Positions 23,444 to 34,014 of a stretch of 64,000 nucleotides of DNA are shown in pieces. Source of the DNA: Paramecium octaurelia (taxonomy: Eukaryota > Ciliophora > Oligohymenophorea > Peniculida > Parameciidae); contig CAJJDP010000018.1 of assembly GCA_905182995.1 (NCBI GenBank), positions 310,001 to 374,000 on the forward strand, in the 5' to 3' direction. Under the pieces are notes generated by a model, which saw only the letters and a program-made list of their open reading frames with translations, was not told the DNA's origin and searched no databases. Within the stretch, counting starts at the first letter, position 1; each line of letters starts with the position of its first letter. Both the position numbers and the translations under genes were made by a program.

Positions 23444-23833
23444 ATGTAAAGTAAATAACTAGATTGGATTTGTATCGGATGCAAAAACCTCAACTATTCC
23501 TTCAGAAAGTATTGCAATCGTTGTCACACGTTTGCAAGAGATGCCCCAGGAACTAAATTTATTCCACTTGAATAACCCAGCATTATAGATTCACTCAAAC
23601 TGTAAGAACCTGATCTAACTGGCAGTGGACATAGCACTACTGATAGTGTAGGTAGCATCGCTTAAGACCATACTGCATTTCATCAAGCACTTTTCCTAGA
23701 AAATTTGTCACACACAAAGTAAGAAACGGTCAAAATGAACTTCGATTTTATGAAATCATGTAGACTTTGTGCAACAGAAAACTACTTTTATCAATCCAAG
23801 TGTAAATAGTGTGGGTTTTAAATCTCTCATTGA
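23444..23833 (+). CDS. RanBP2-type zinc finger protein
   Basis: ATG at 23444, TGA at 23831-23833, 129 residues, no intron. The N-terminus holds one RanBP2-type finger: WICIGCKNLNYSFRKYCNRC fits W-x-C-x2-C-x3-N-x6-C-x2-C. A second CxxC...CxxC pair near the C-terminus (CRLCATENYFYQSKCKQCGF) looks like another small zinc site. Such fingers bind single-stranded RNA or ubiquitin; which applies here cannot be told. The middle is Ser/Thr/His-rich. It starts 50 bp after the Tubby gene. Confidence 0.75.
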
Positions 23834-24057
23834 TTTCACTTCCTTTTTCAACATCTTATGATTATTCATATGTATTTCTTGTTCTAAAATTTAAAAACTT
23901 TAAATTAACTAAATATTTGATCTCTCTATAATCGAGATTCTAAGACTTTTTAACATTAACGCTTTATTTGGAAGCTGATTGACTTTTTCTATTTTAATTA
24001 TTATAATTCATTTGTTCCTAAACTATTATGTAATCTAAAGCTACAATATTTATCTGA

Positions 24058-24660
24058 ATTTACAAGACTTGGACTCATAATTCAATTATATATGATATTG
24101 ATGCTTAGGTTAAGCAATTCTTGAACAATAATCCAAATAATCCATATTAAATAGACATAAATTAATTAAATCTGATAAATTCTTACATTTTACCTAATAT
24201 TTAATAAATTTTTATTGCTAACTGCATAATTTAGCTTTTCATAAATAATCACATGGCTTCTCATTAAGCAAATCTTTAAAAATTTTTGATTGTCAACATG
24301 TTTTCAATATTTAAAAATAACTGTGAAACTTAAGGAGATAGTTTATTTCATTAATATTAAAATCTCGCTTAAATATTTTATTTTTTTGTTTCTCCAATTA
24401 TTAAAAAATTGATTGTTAAAATAGATATAGAATCTAATAAAATATAATCAAAAAAACATACTAAAAATAGTTTAAGAATTTTGAATAATTTTTCAGAATC
24501 TTTCTGGATATTAATACATTAATGTTAATATTTGAATAAATTATTTTTATTTAGAAATCTTATATAAAAATTAATGACTTTATTCTAATATTTGTAACAA
24601 ACAAACAATACTGTTATCAATTATTATTAATAATCAATAGGTACTAAGTCATTAAATTGA
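24058..24660 (+). other. Long TGA-free stretch, possible orphan exon or gene remnant
   Basis: Within the 1,057-bp gap between 23833 and 24892, one plus-strand frame stays free of TGA for 201 codons. It has protein-like composition in places (DIDAQVKQFLNNNPNNPYQI, IEECxx absent, late segment SFWILIHQCQYL). There is no ATG near its 5' end and I found no intron linking it to an upstream start. In DNA this AT-rich an open run of this length is unusual but can occur by chance. The rest of the gap shows nothing recognisable. Confidence 0.3.
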
Positions 24661-24891
24661 TTTCAAAAGCCAAAGATATTTTAAGATCAATGCTAATACT
24701 ATAAATAAAAAATTATTCAATTATTTGTATAGTTAATAATACTAAGATGTTCATTAGTTATTTGTAATAACATATATCTATTATTGATAGTCTAAAACAC
24801 AAATAATTTAAATTATCTAAAAATCGATTAAAGACAGATTTAAGAATAATAGATCCTTAATTAATTTAGATCATATATATTAACATGTATC

Positions 24892-25838
24892 TCAATTAGT
24901 TTTAGAATTCTTTCTAAACCAAGGAATAAAACAACTAACTTCAGATTGATATTTCTTATAAGAAGGTCTCTTTTTTAGTAAATGCTACTCCATGTTTGGA
25001 ATTGAATAGGCTAAAAACATGATCTGGATTCCAAGTGCCCCAACTCCCCAATACCAATATTACATTCCATAGGATAATACTGCTATGTACATTCCCCACC
25101 AAAATAGACATTCTCCAAAGTAATTAGGATGTCTGCAATATTTCCATAGTCCAATCTCACAATCTCCTTTTATTTGTTTTGTTCTATAGGGATATAATTA
25201 GTAATCTGCAATCCATTAGATAATTACAGCAATTATAGATATTATTAGGCCTATTTCATATAATATATTGTGCTCTTAGGTTTCCTTTATGGTGTAATAT
25301 AGGGGTATATAACCTAAATATACAATAATTGTAGGATAAATATGAAATGAAACTAAACTGAATACCCAATAAACAAAACTATTATTTATTTTATTTTTAA
25401 ATTCTTCATACCTAAAGTCTTCATAGGTAAGACCTAATTATAAGATAAAGCAATTTACCTGGCCAAAATCTAAAATAACTTATGTCTTGCTTTATGCAAT
25501 AAAAAAAGCAAACTAGGATTGGCCACCATGTTTTACAATCAAAACACCAATATGCTGTAAAATACATAGGGATTATATGCCAGTAGGGATCATAAATAGA
25601 GGAATTTCTAAGTATAATAAGTTTGAATGACTTACTTGATTAATATGGATTAAACAAAAACAATAAAAGTTGCTATGAGATCAACAATGAATTAAGAGAT
25701 CAATTAATCCTGGTAGAAGGTTTCGACAAATTTCGAAAGGGGAATCCTTTAATAGATTGAACAAATTTACCATAATACTCCACTTATGATGTATGGAATA
25801 AGCATATGTTGAAGAGATTGCTAATAAGAATATTTCAT
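24892..25838 (-). CDS. DUF1295 / steroid 5-alpha-reductase-like membrane protein
   Basis: ATG at 25836-25838, TGA at 24892-24894, introns of 28 and 25 nt (near 25612-25639 and 25437-25461); 894 nt, 297 residues. Five or more hydrophobic segments rich in Trp and Tyr. The C-terminal signature [20 protein letters not shown], followed by a terminal [24 protein letters not shown] segment, is diagnostic of the DUF1295 family. This family is related to 5-alpha steroid reductases and isoprenylcysteine methyltransferases, whose RHPxYxGE motif contacts the cofactor. The probable role is a membrane oxidoreductase or methyltransferase acting on a lipid. The substrate cannot be inferred. Confidence 0.85.
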
Positions 25839-26017
25839 TAATTTTAAGAATATTATTAATCTTCTTTTAAACAAAATTTAGAAAAGATTTAAATTCCATA
25901 CTATGCATATATTTAAAAAATAAATTATAATTCTGATGTGATGAGGTAAGTAAATAAATGATGAAAAATTGATAAAGCACTGCAAATTCAAATCGTTAAA
26001 TATGAATTATAAAACAA

Positions 26018-26707
26018 TCATTATTTTTGGCCAAAATCGATTCTTTTCCATCCAAATATTTCTTCATTAATGTCCCAATTATCATAAGGCTTTCTAAAAG
26101 ATAAAATATATATTATTACCCAATTCTTTTATTTGTTATGAAATATTGCCCATTTTCGATCTTCATTATTAATCTTCTTGCATATTCTGGGCATTCCCAT
26201 CCTGCCTCTTCATAATTTTGTTCACCTATATCAACATACTTTTCTTCCAAATTCACATTGATAATAACTCCAACATGGCCAAATCTCTGTTCCTTTGAAT
26301 ATGGATATATTATGAGATCTCCAAACTAAGGTGGTCTAAAGTAAAAACAAATAACTAACTCTTTAGAACCATTTGGATAATTGACAAATGGGAATGTTCC
26401 TTCTTCCTTTGTACAATCCTCAATTATATCAAGTGCCCACATGTTATGAGCATGTGGAATATCAGTAAAGGCAGCTTTAAATTTCAATGTTAGAAATCTT
26501 CTAGCATATTCCACACATTGATATCTAATTAGGATTTGAGATTTACTTAAATCCAATATATACATCTCTTGCTAAACCAGTCTCTTCTTTGGGCCAATAA
26601 GTCTAATACTCATGGATTCTATCTCTGTCAAATACAAATCCAAGGTTAGAATAGGCTACAACACCAAAAGGTTACCCCATGATTGTTCCCCAAGTTGAAT
26701 TATGCAT
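26018..26707 (-). CDS. CHAP-domain amidase of the glutathionylspermidine-amidase type
   Basis: ATG at 26705-26707, TGA at 26018-26020, introns of 22 nt (near 26531-26552) and 26 nt (near 26104-26129); 642 nt, 213 residues. The N-terminus has PFGVVAYSNLGFVF. The catalytic Cys is in YQCVEYARRFL and the catalytic His in RFGHVGVI. The protein ends KPYDNWDINEEIFGWKRIDF. Order and spacing match the amidase half of E. coli glutathionylspermidine synthetase/amidase. That enzyme hydrolyses the amide between glutathione and spermidine, or similar bonds. The ATP-grasp synthetase half is absent, so this is a stand-alone amidase. Such proteins are mainly bacterial, trypanosomatid or scattered in protists, so lateral transfer is possible. 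Ciliate introns show that the gene is fully resident. Confidence 0.85.
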
Positions 26708-27015
26708 TAATTATATTAAATCAGTTATTTATTCTTTTTATATTTTTATATGCACAGCTATTCTCCTTTTTTTAACCAAAATTTTCTATTTTTTTTAAGT
26801 TTATCCCTTTTATCTTTGTTTATAGATGTGGATTATTAGAGAAAATAATAATCAAAATAGATATTCAAATTACTACTGTATTTAATCTATTTATTATCTA
26901 ATAAACTCACAAAGTTATATTCAATAATAAAAATGAATTCATTCAAATTTTTTGAAGACTTTCAATATTATAATTGATTACAATTGATAATTAGCAACTA
27001 TGCCATTATTTATAA
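26708..27015. other. Intergenic, T-rich
   Basis: About 308 bp between the CHAP amidase start and the 3' end of the finger protein gene (both minus strand). It contains long T runs near 26767-26800. No gene seen. Confidence 0.5.
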
Positions 27016-28015
27016 TCATTTCACTTTAATTCTATTCAAAATACCGTGATTATCACAATGGCCATTATGAGGGAAGTGTAGCATTTCATTTACTAAATAA
27101 TCAATATGACCATTATGGATGACAATTGGATGACCACAATTTGGACCGTGGAAATGTAATACTTTAGATATAGCAAATGGAGTTTCTCCACAATTTCCAC
27201 CATTGCAAGCCAAACAACAATTATTAACCAGCTATTTTGATTTACAACAACATTGTTCTTATTTACAATCTATACATTTTATCAAATCATATTATTTTTA
27301 GGAATCAAAATGTTGATGATCTTTTATTGGTGCACAATTTTATTATTATTAATCTATCAAATCGTGCAACTCAATCCTGCCAGTTTCTTAATGTTATTAA
27401 TGAAATATTTACATTCATTATAATTATATAATCTTCCATTAAATAATATATCAATATGATTTGAATGAAAAATTTAAGGATGCTAAGCGGTAAAAAATAT
27501 TTTTAAATCTGCTGAAATTTAATTGATTTCTTAGAGATTGATGAATGAATCTGTATTTTCTATTTTTTTATGAATTTTCTAATGTTTTTTTAAACTACTC
27601 TTATAAAGAAAAGTTCGATTACATTCACACACAAAACTCTATCTTTATATTTTATGCTTATTTTGATGTTATTAATAATTTTAGTTAGTTATGAATTGTT
27701 TTTAGCAAACCTCACACGTGAAAGGCTTCTGTTCTTTGTGTTTAAATTAGTGTCTTTTTAAATTTGAAATTTGAGAGAATGTTTAATTACATTCTAAACA
27801 GTTATATGGTTTTTCTCCTGTATGAATACGGTCATGCTTTTATAATGAGGAGTATTATCTAAACGATTAATTACAAGTCACACTAGTAAATTATCGATAA
27901 AAACTAACCATTTATAGGGCTTCTCCCCTGAATGGATTAATTAATGTTCTTATAAAGCACGCTTTTATTTAAAGGCTTTATCGCAAGCATCGCAAATAAA
28001 TTCTTGCTAATTCAT
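27016..28015 (-). CDS. C2H2 zinc finger protein fused to a Cys/His-rich metal-binding module
   Basis: ATG at 28013-28015, TGA at 27016-27018. Two 26-nt introns (near 27889-27914 and at about 27387-27412) leave 948 nt, 315 residues. Four regular C2H2 fingers with TGEKPY-type linkers (CDACDKAFKQKRALQEH..H, then CVTC, CLEC, CEVC) are followed by a fifth with only one residue between its cysteines (VCECNRTF). After a linker comes a Cys-rich string (CIDCKQEQCCCK ... NNCCLACNGGNCGE) and a His-rich block with HFHGPNCGHPIVIHNGHIDY and PHNGHCDNHG. The second intron joins the two parts in frame; without it the finger protein would stop and overlap a separate His-rich ORF. Inference: a DNA-binding regulator that may sense metal ions. 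The two-gene alternative is less tidy but possible. Confidence 0.72.
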
Positions 28016-28141
28016 ATATATATTAATTAAATTAAAATTGATTATCCCACCTTATACAATAAATGCATTATTCAAAACAAATTGATAGTGATATTTAAAA
28101 GACCTTTATAACAATAGATATATATAAAGTCTAAAATATAA

Positions 28142-31100
28142 TCAATTTTCATTATATTATGCATTTCTTTCAGCCTCATTTTGATTCTAAAGTTCCTGCT
28201 TAAGTGCTTCGATATTCAGAAATTTAATTCCCTTCTTCCTATTCCTTATTGTTCTGATTTTTCCTTAGATGAAAATAATACTAGACATCTAGCCACTATA
28301 ATATGGTGTTTTCTTAAAGAATTTATAGTAATCATGGAGGAAGTCCTTACCTTTATATGAACTCGACTCCAAACTAATATGATTTAAATTTATACTCTTT
28401 TACTCCATATTTTAACTCAACAGACAGTTTAGTCAAACTAACTATTACATCATGAAATAGATATCCCATTAGCCCCTGCTCATCTTCATAAAGTGGGATG
28501 TTTAAAGCCCTCAGGAAATTGGTTTTGTTGGCAGGATCCAAAAGTTCCTTAACTGGGACTCCAAAACAAATTGCTATTTCCGAAGATAACTTCCAAAACT
28601 ACTTGTAATTCAGAAACCCAGTTCCTTTGGGATCATATTAAGCCCAATAGTTCAATACGTCATGTAATTAATATTTAGATATAGCGCTCTATTCTGATTT
28701 CACATGTTCTTCATATGCACCAAGTATTGAGGCTATAAATAAATTGAGTATGACTAACGAAAAAAGAAGATGGAAACTAATATAGTAAGCATATGCCCAA
28801 TACGTTCCACATCCATTAAAACCATGTTCTTAGTAATCATAATAGTCCTTAATGTAAATACATGCAAAATCTGGTGTTCTTTTGTGAACCGAATCAACCA
28901 ACAAGGCCCACCATTATTCTGAACTTGCTACTCTGATTAATGAGAACATAGCTGTTGTAAATTTTCTAAAATGAAGATCAAACCCTTCAATATAGTTCTA
29001 TGGTCTCAAATAACCTAATAGATCCATCCCTAAAGAGGCATAGATAAAAAGAAACAAAGCCATTATAAATATCATGGATAAAGCAGAAGGAATGACTGAA
29101 AATATTGTATTAAATAGTTTCTCTAGTTCTGGGAAGCGCCTAAAAATATATAGATAATTACCTAATTATATAGTAGTTTCTTAATAATTAAAATGCTACT
29201 GATATTGCTGTGCAAGTTCTCAGAACATAAAAATTGTCAGAAAGTTCCTGAAGGATGAATAAATCAAAAAGATTAAAAATGATTCCAAAAAAATCTATGA
29301 TTAAAAATACATCTCTTTTTTGCCACTGTTTTACAATGAATCTAACAGTTATTTCAACTGCAGATATCAAAATGCAATATTGATTAAATTCTATTAAGAT
29401 ATTTCTAAATATCTTATTTTGTCTCGTATAAAATAATGATAGTATGATTGTATTTAAGGCAATGATGGAATGCCAAAAGTATTTCAGTTTCTTACTCTCT
29501 GCAATAAAATAAAATAACTTCATTACCTTGTTCTTTGGTAACTCATAATTAACCCTGGGAGTAAGGTAATGTATACTGTTTTTAATTTGTAACCACTCTC
29601 TTTGGTTGCCATTTAATTCTGACATACCTTAAGCCTTTATTTTTGTTTCCTAATATGTATTTACAACCAAACTGATAAACATATTGAGCATACAGATATT
29701 TCCGATAAAGAAAAACACTTAAAAATATACAGCCCACCATCTATTATGGTTGTTAATTGGAGCAAGGTCTTTACCTCTTGAACTCCATGTATCTATTAGG
29801 ATTGGAAGCCACGCCTCTGTAGTTGCAGTTACAAACAAAGTTAAAGCACTATCAAGTACATTATCAAATCCCAATATTTTATTTATCCATGAACCACCAT
29901 TATCCATGCAATCCCATTTATCCTTTACTTTGTATTGTAATTCACTTGATATTGAACAATAATATAGACCACCCTTCAATAACTTTGTTGCAAATATTCC
30001 ATATACAAGGAGAATTACAAAACAAAATATACTTAATTGAATCATTGTCAAAAAGGCTTTCATTAAAGCTTAAGAAACATAATTGATGTTCTAATTTAAT
30101 TCTGCCCCTATTCTTATGAATTCTAAAATCCTCAAACTTGAAAAAAGATTAAAGATCAATTGATTATAATTGAAGATAGCCACAATGTCTATTGTTGTAA
30201 TTATGAAATTTAGTGCATTGTAAGGTGATTTTTGCAAATATGAATCCTCTCCAATGAATAAACCATCAGAAATAATGTTTAAACAGATTTGAATGCAAAA
30301 TAAAAAGGTATTGACAGTATGGATTATTCTTAAAACTTCAAACAAATTGGATTCAGGATTTAAGAATGGAGTGAGCAACATAGTTCTGATTACACAAATC
30401 AAGACCAAAACAATTAGGAACACTCTAAATGGTAAATTCTCAATTAAGGACTTAACACGAAGCCTAAGTGGGTTTTTTTCAGAAAATATAAACAATGTTT
30501 TGTTCTAGAATTCTTATTGTTTAACAACAATGTCAGATTTAATTACTTATAATTTGCTTTCTTGTTATTAATTGTCTTAACAAAGGTTCAAAAATTCATC
30601 AAGATTCTAAAACGAAGCCTGTCCTTGCAATTAATTTATCATTGAATTTGATTTCTTCCTTTGCCCTATTACCTTTAATTCTTTTAAATATACAGATTCC
30701 TTCTTTTTCTCATTTCTTTCTTATTTCACTATGTATTACTACAATTTCGATTCTTGGTTCTCAATCTATGACTATTGAATAAAATCATACCTACGTTTTC
30801 TTTGTTGAAAATAGCTTCTTATAATCTATCGGTTTTAAACTTGTCTAAACACTTTCGATATGCTAGCTGAATTCATTTAAAAAGACAGCTGTTAGTAATC
30901 TAATAAAGAATATTTACCCAAAAATCACACAAATAATATAAAACACAATTGATGCTTCAGTGTGTCTACCATATTTATACATAGTAATGTGCCACTCTTC
31001 ATTATAAAATATATTGACTACTGCCATTATTGCAGAGCCTAAGTCATTATAATATATTGTCATGTTTTTTTCAGACATTTGGTTTTACAATAAGTGTTTG

Positions 31101-32947
31101 CCAAAGATGGACATTAAAAATATTAGACAAATCCATAAGAAAAGTATTTTCTTTAGAGCAATTAAAGTACTGATCAAGGATCTTATCAATACTGCAATAG
31201 TATAAAAGACTTTGGCAAAAAATAATGATTTCAATATTCTCAAGATTTTAAGAGATTTTATAAAAACGATTTCTTTATCATCATTATATATTAGCGGTTA
31301 ATTAAAGGTGACTAAATAGAAAATTAAAAACCATTGGGTTAAGATTATCAAAAAGTCAAAAACATTAATTCTCTTTGAAAAAAAACTTTAAATTCCTTTC
31401 CCACAAAATTATATTGCAATCTCTAAAAATGTATAAAGAATGCAAATAAAATCAATTAACTATAACTTCTAATTCAAAATTTATGGAATACCATCGTAAT
31501 CATAGGCAATAACAAAGGCAGAAAGAAAGATAAATAAAGTATTAATCACTAAAATTTTTGGAGAGTTTAAAAGTTTATTAATAAACAATTCCTGTTTAAC
31601 ATCCTTAATATTTACGTTTTATTCTTCCGTAAAATAGATGTTAAAATTAGAAGCCTAATTTCCTTTTTCTTTTTGCTTACTAATAACACTAAGACGATTT
31701 ATTAACTATTATTGATTTTTTTTCTTTATCTCTTCCTCAATCTATTATTACTCTTATTTCAACTTCTTTTATGTATTTTTAATTGAAGATTTCTCCATAA
31801 AGGATTCATAAAACAAAGCTAAAAGCAAATTGGAGAGAATAAAAGCCATCAATAGAATCATAATTAAAAAGTAAGTTGCAGTTACATACGTTGTCATAGC
31901 TTTCCAAAACTAAAATTTCATAAATGTTTACCATAAACGTTGTTCCGGACCAGCCAGTCACATTTAAAAATGTAAAAACAACTAATAAGGAATTAAAAAA
32001 ATTATCAAATCTGGTAAAATTCCAAGTAAATGCTTCTATATCATTTTCAGTTTCATTTCTTGGCAGATCATAATCCAAAAGACTTCCACAAAAAGTATTT
32101 TCTGGACATTCCCATATACCACATAACTTTTATATATTTGGATCAGCTATCCACTCATTATCTACTGGATATTGTGTCAATCTACATCTTCTTTCCGTTA
32201 AACCTATAAATAAGTGCAAGCCAATTATTGAAAAATAGATCATTACTAAAAAAATTGGAATCAAGACTTATTTTACTCTTAAAAAGCTGCCAACATAAGC
32301 ATTAAATTAAATCTTTAAAATTGAGACTTCCTCTATAAATCTGAAAATTCTCAAGAACCTTATTGCTTTTATTATTTATGAAATCTGCGAATCATCCAAA
32401 AACAAACACCAAGTAAAGAGAAATGCCACAAAATTCAATAAGTTCCAAATGTTCTTCAAGTATGATTTCTTGCTTAAAATAAACCCACTTGCTATTGATT
32501 TTAAAATGATATCTATTCCTAATATGATATTGACAATTATTTCTATTCCTGCGCTTATTCTAGAGTCCTCCATACAAAAAGGTACAATCCCAATGATTGC
32601 TACAATCAGAAATATTTACTGATATATCCTTTATTAGAGCACAAATATATATACTTTGATTTTATGGTAGCAATAACTTTAATCCTTAATGGACTATTGA
32701 TATCAAAAATAAAGAAAGATCTACTTGATTGCTTTTCGTCCTACATTATCAAAGTCCCTAGTTTTTCAGGATACTTTAAGCTTACTAAATCAGGACGATT
32801 CAAAAGATTTTGCCAATCAAATATCTCTCCTTCTGATATTAAAATTTATTCCAATCTCATTGATTGAATAGAATAGATTGCTTCATCTACTTGTGATTAT
32901 GGCAACTCCTTAAATTCAATACCCAACCTTTTTAAAGTGGAAGACAT
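28142..32947 (-). CDS. Four-domain voltage-gated cation channel (Cav/NALCN superfamily)
   Basis: ATG at 32945-32947, TGA at 28142-28144, about 1,550 residues after several small introns (one of 25 nt near 28395). Four six-helix repeats follow the N-terminal MSSTLKRLGIEFKELP region. Pore loops read FLNVTGWSGTTF (I), NIFYNEEWHITMY (II), VTATTEAWLPILI (III) and RVASSEQWWALLV (IV). Aligned with calcium channels the filter is T-E-E-E, so the domain I Glu is missing. S4 segments carry few basic residues, especially in III (LRILEFIRIG) and IV. The C-terminus has an EF-hand-like YDPKGTGFLNYKQF, as in calcium channels. In Paramecium, Cav-type channels drive ciliary reversal. Whether this one is calcium-selective is open given the altered filter. 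Confidence 0.88.
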
Positions 32948-32950
32948 TAT

Positions 32951-33361
32951 TTATTTTTAACATTAAAAATATACATTTGACATTCATCTAAATCCATATA
33001 GAACTCTTGGATTTCACCCTCAAGATCGAATAGCACCTAAGAGACTGTAACAGATCGACCTCCTTATAAAAAAGTCCCATTCTACTAATCAGAATCGAGT
33101 TCTGAGTTTTCGAGAATCCTGTTTTATTTATTGGATAAAGCTTGTTTCATCTATTTTTAAACCTCTTTTTTAATCATGCTAAAAACCTGTTAAGAGCAAA
33201 TATTTACGTTGACTTTTTTATCCCTTTTGTCTAAGATTATACTATTAACTACTATGGCAATTGTATATAACAGATTTGGTTCCTTTTTCTTTTGCATCCA
33301 TATCAACATCTAAAACTTGGTAACAAACTCTATTTTTTGCTAGTTTGTATGAATTTTTCAT
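32951..33361 (-). CDS. Hypothetical small protein upstream of the channel; 3' end unsettled
   Basis: ATG at 33359-33361. A 22-nt intron (GTAGTTA...ATCTTAG, near 33215-33236) joins MKNSYKLAKNRVCYQVLDVD to a helical part (CSQQVFSMIKKEVQKQMKQA) and a C-terminal segment (GGRSVTVSQVLFDLEGEIQE FYMDLDE). The problem is the stop: after the last segment the frame has no TGA before the channel start and would run about 30 codons into the channel's 5' end. A 17-nt GT...AG intron (GTTCTATATGGATTTAG) would place a TGA directly after GEIQE, but 17 nt is shorter than the usual Paramecium range. No family recognised. Confidence 0.45.
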
Positions 33362-33587
33362 GGATTTCCTGTTCTCAGGTTAGTTTAATTAGAGATAATA
33401 ATTAATAAAAATAAAATTTTTTTCTAAATAATCCTAATTTATCAAATGAATCTACTCTCCTTATTTGAGCTTTATAGTAATATTGATTCAATTCAATAAA
33501 TTAGTCAATTTATCAATGGCATATAATTCATTTTTTATTTAACTAATATGAATTTAATCTAATACCTAATTTACTTTTCACATAGAT

Positions 33588-34014
33588 AATTGAAACCATT
33601 TTATTGTCTTGATCAATGCTCTATGATTTTATATATCAATCAAATGGAATCTTTAAATTTCAATTCTAAAAATATGATTTACACATCCTTTCAATTCTTC
33701 ACTTTTCCTGGTATTTATAATGCTTCTAGAGTTTCTTAATGTTTGCATCAACTTTCTTACCATCAATTTATATTTTCTAAGCTCTTCATCTTTCCCTTAA
33801 CATATCTAAATCAAGAATTTCTTTCAATTAACCCTATCGGTGGTTGCTCAATGTGCTTATAAAATTTGCATTAAGCATTCACTTGCCTTAACCTTTCAAA
33901 TATTCAACATGCCTATAATCAGCAAAGAACTTGTCGATGTCAATGAATCTTATTAAGGGAATTCAGAAACTTAAATCATAAATATAATTTCAAAATGAAC
34001 TTTTTTAATAGAAA
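33588..34014 (-). pseudogene. Broken coding remnants downstream of CFAP74
   Basis: Protein-like stretches appear in three frames: FIDIDKFFADYRHVEYLKGQ, NAQCKFYKHIEQPPIGLIER, EELRKYKLMVRKLMQ, and a last run ELKGCVNHIFRIEIQRFHL ending at TGA 33588-33590. Simple introns do not connect them; several one-base shifts would be needed. It may be a decayed gene, or the true 3' exons of a neighbour with sequence errors. Confidence 0.35.

Noticed and set aside
27016..27414. A separate 132-residue His-rich gene starting at ATG 27414
   Set aside because: Its start would overlap the end of the finger gene by 58 bp; a consensus 26-nt intron joins both frames instead. Kept as the stated alternative.
27237..27431. 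Plus-strand ORF opposite the finger protein
   Set aside because: Antisense to well-supported C2H2/Cys-rich coding sequence; composition is chance-like.
29750..30508. Plus-strand ORFs within the channel gene
   Set aside because: They overlap conserved pore and S4 segments of the channel on the other strand.
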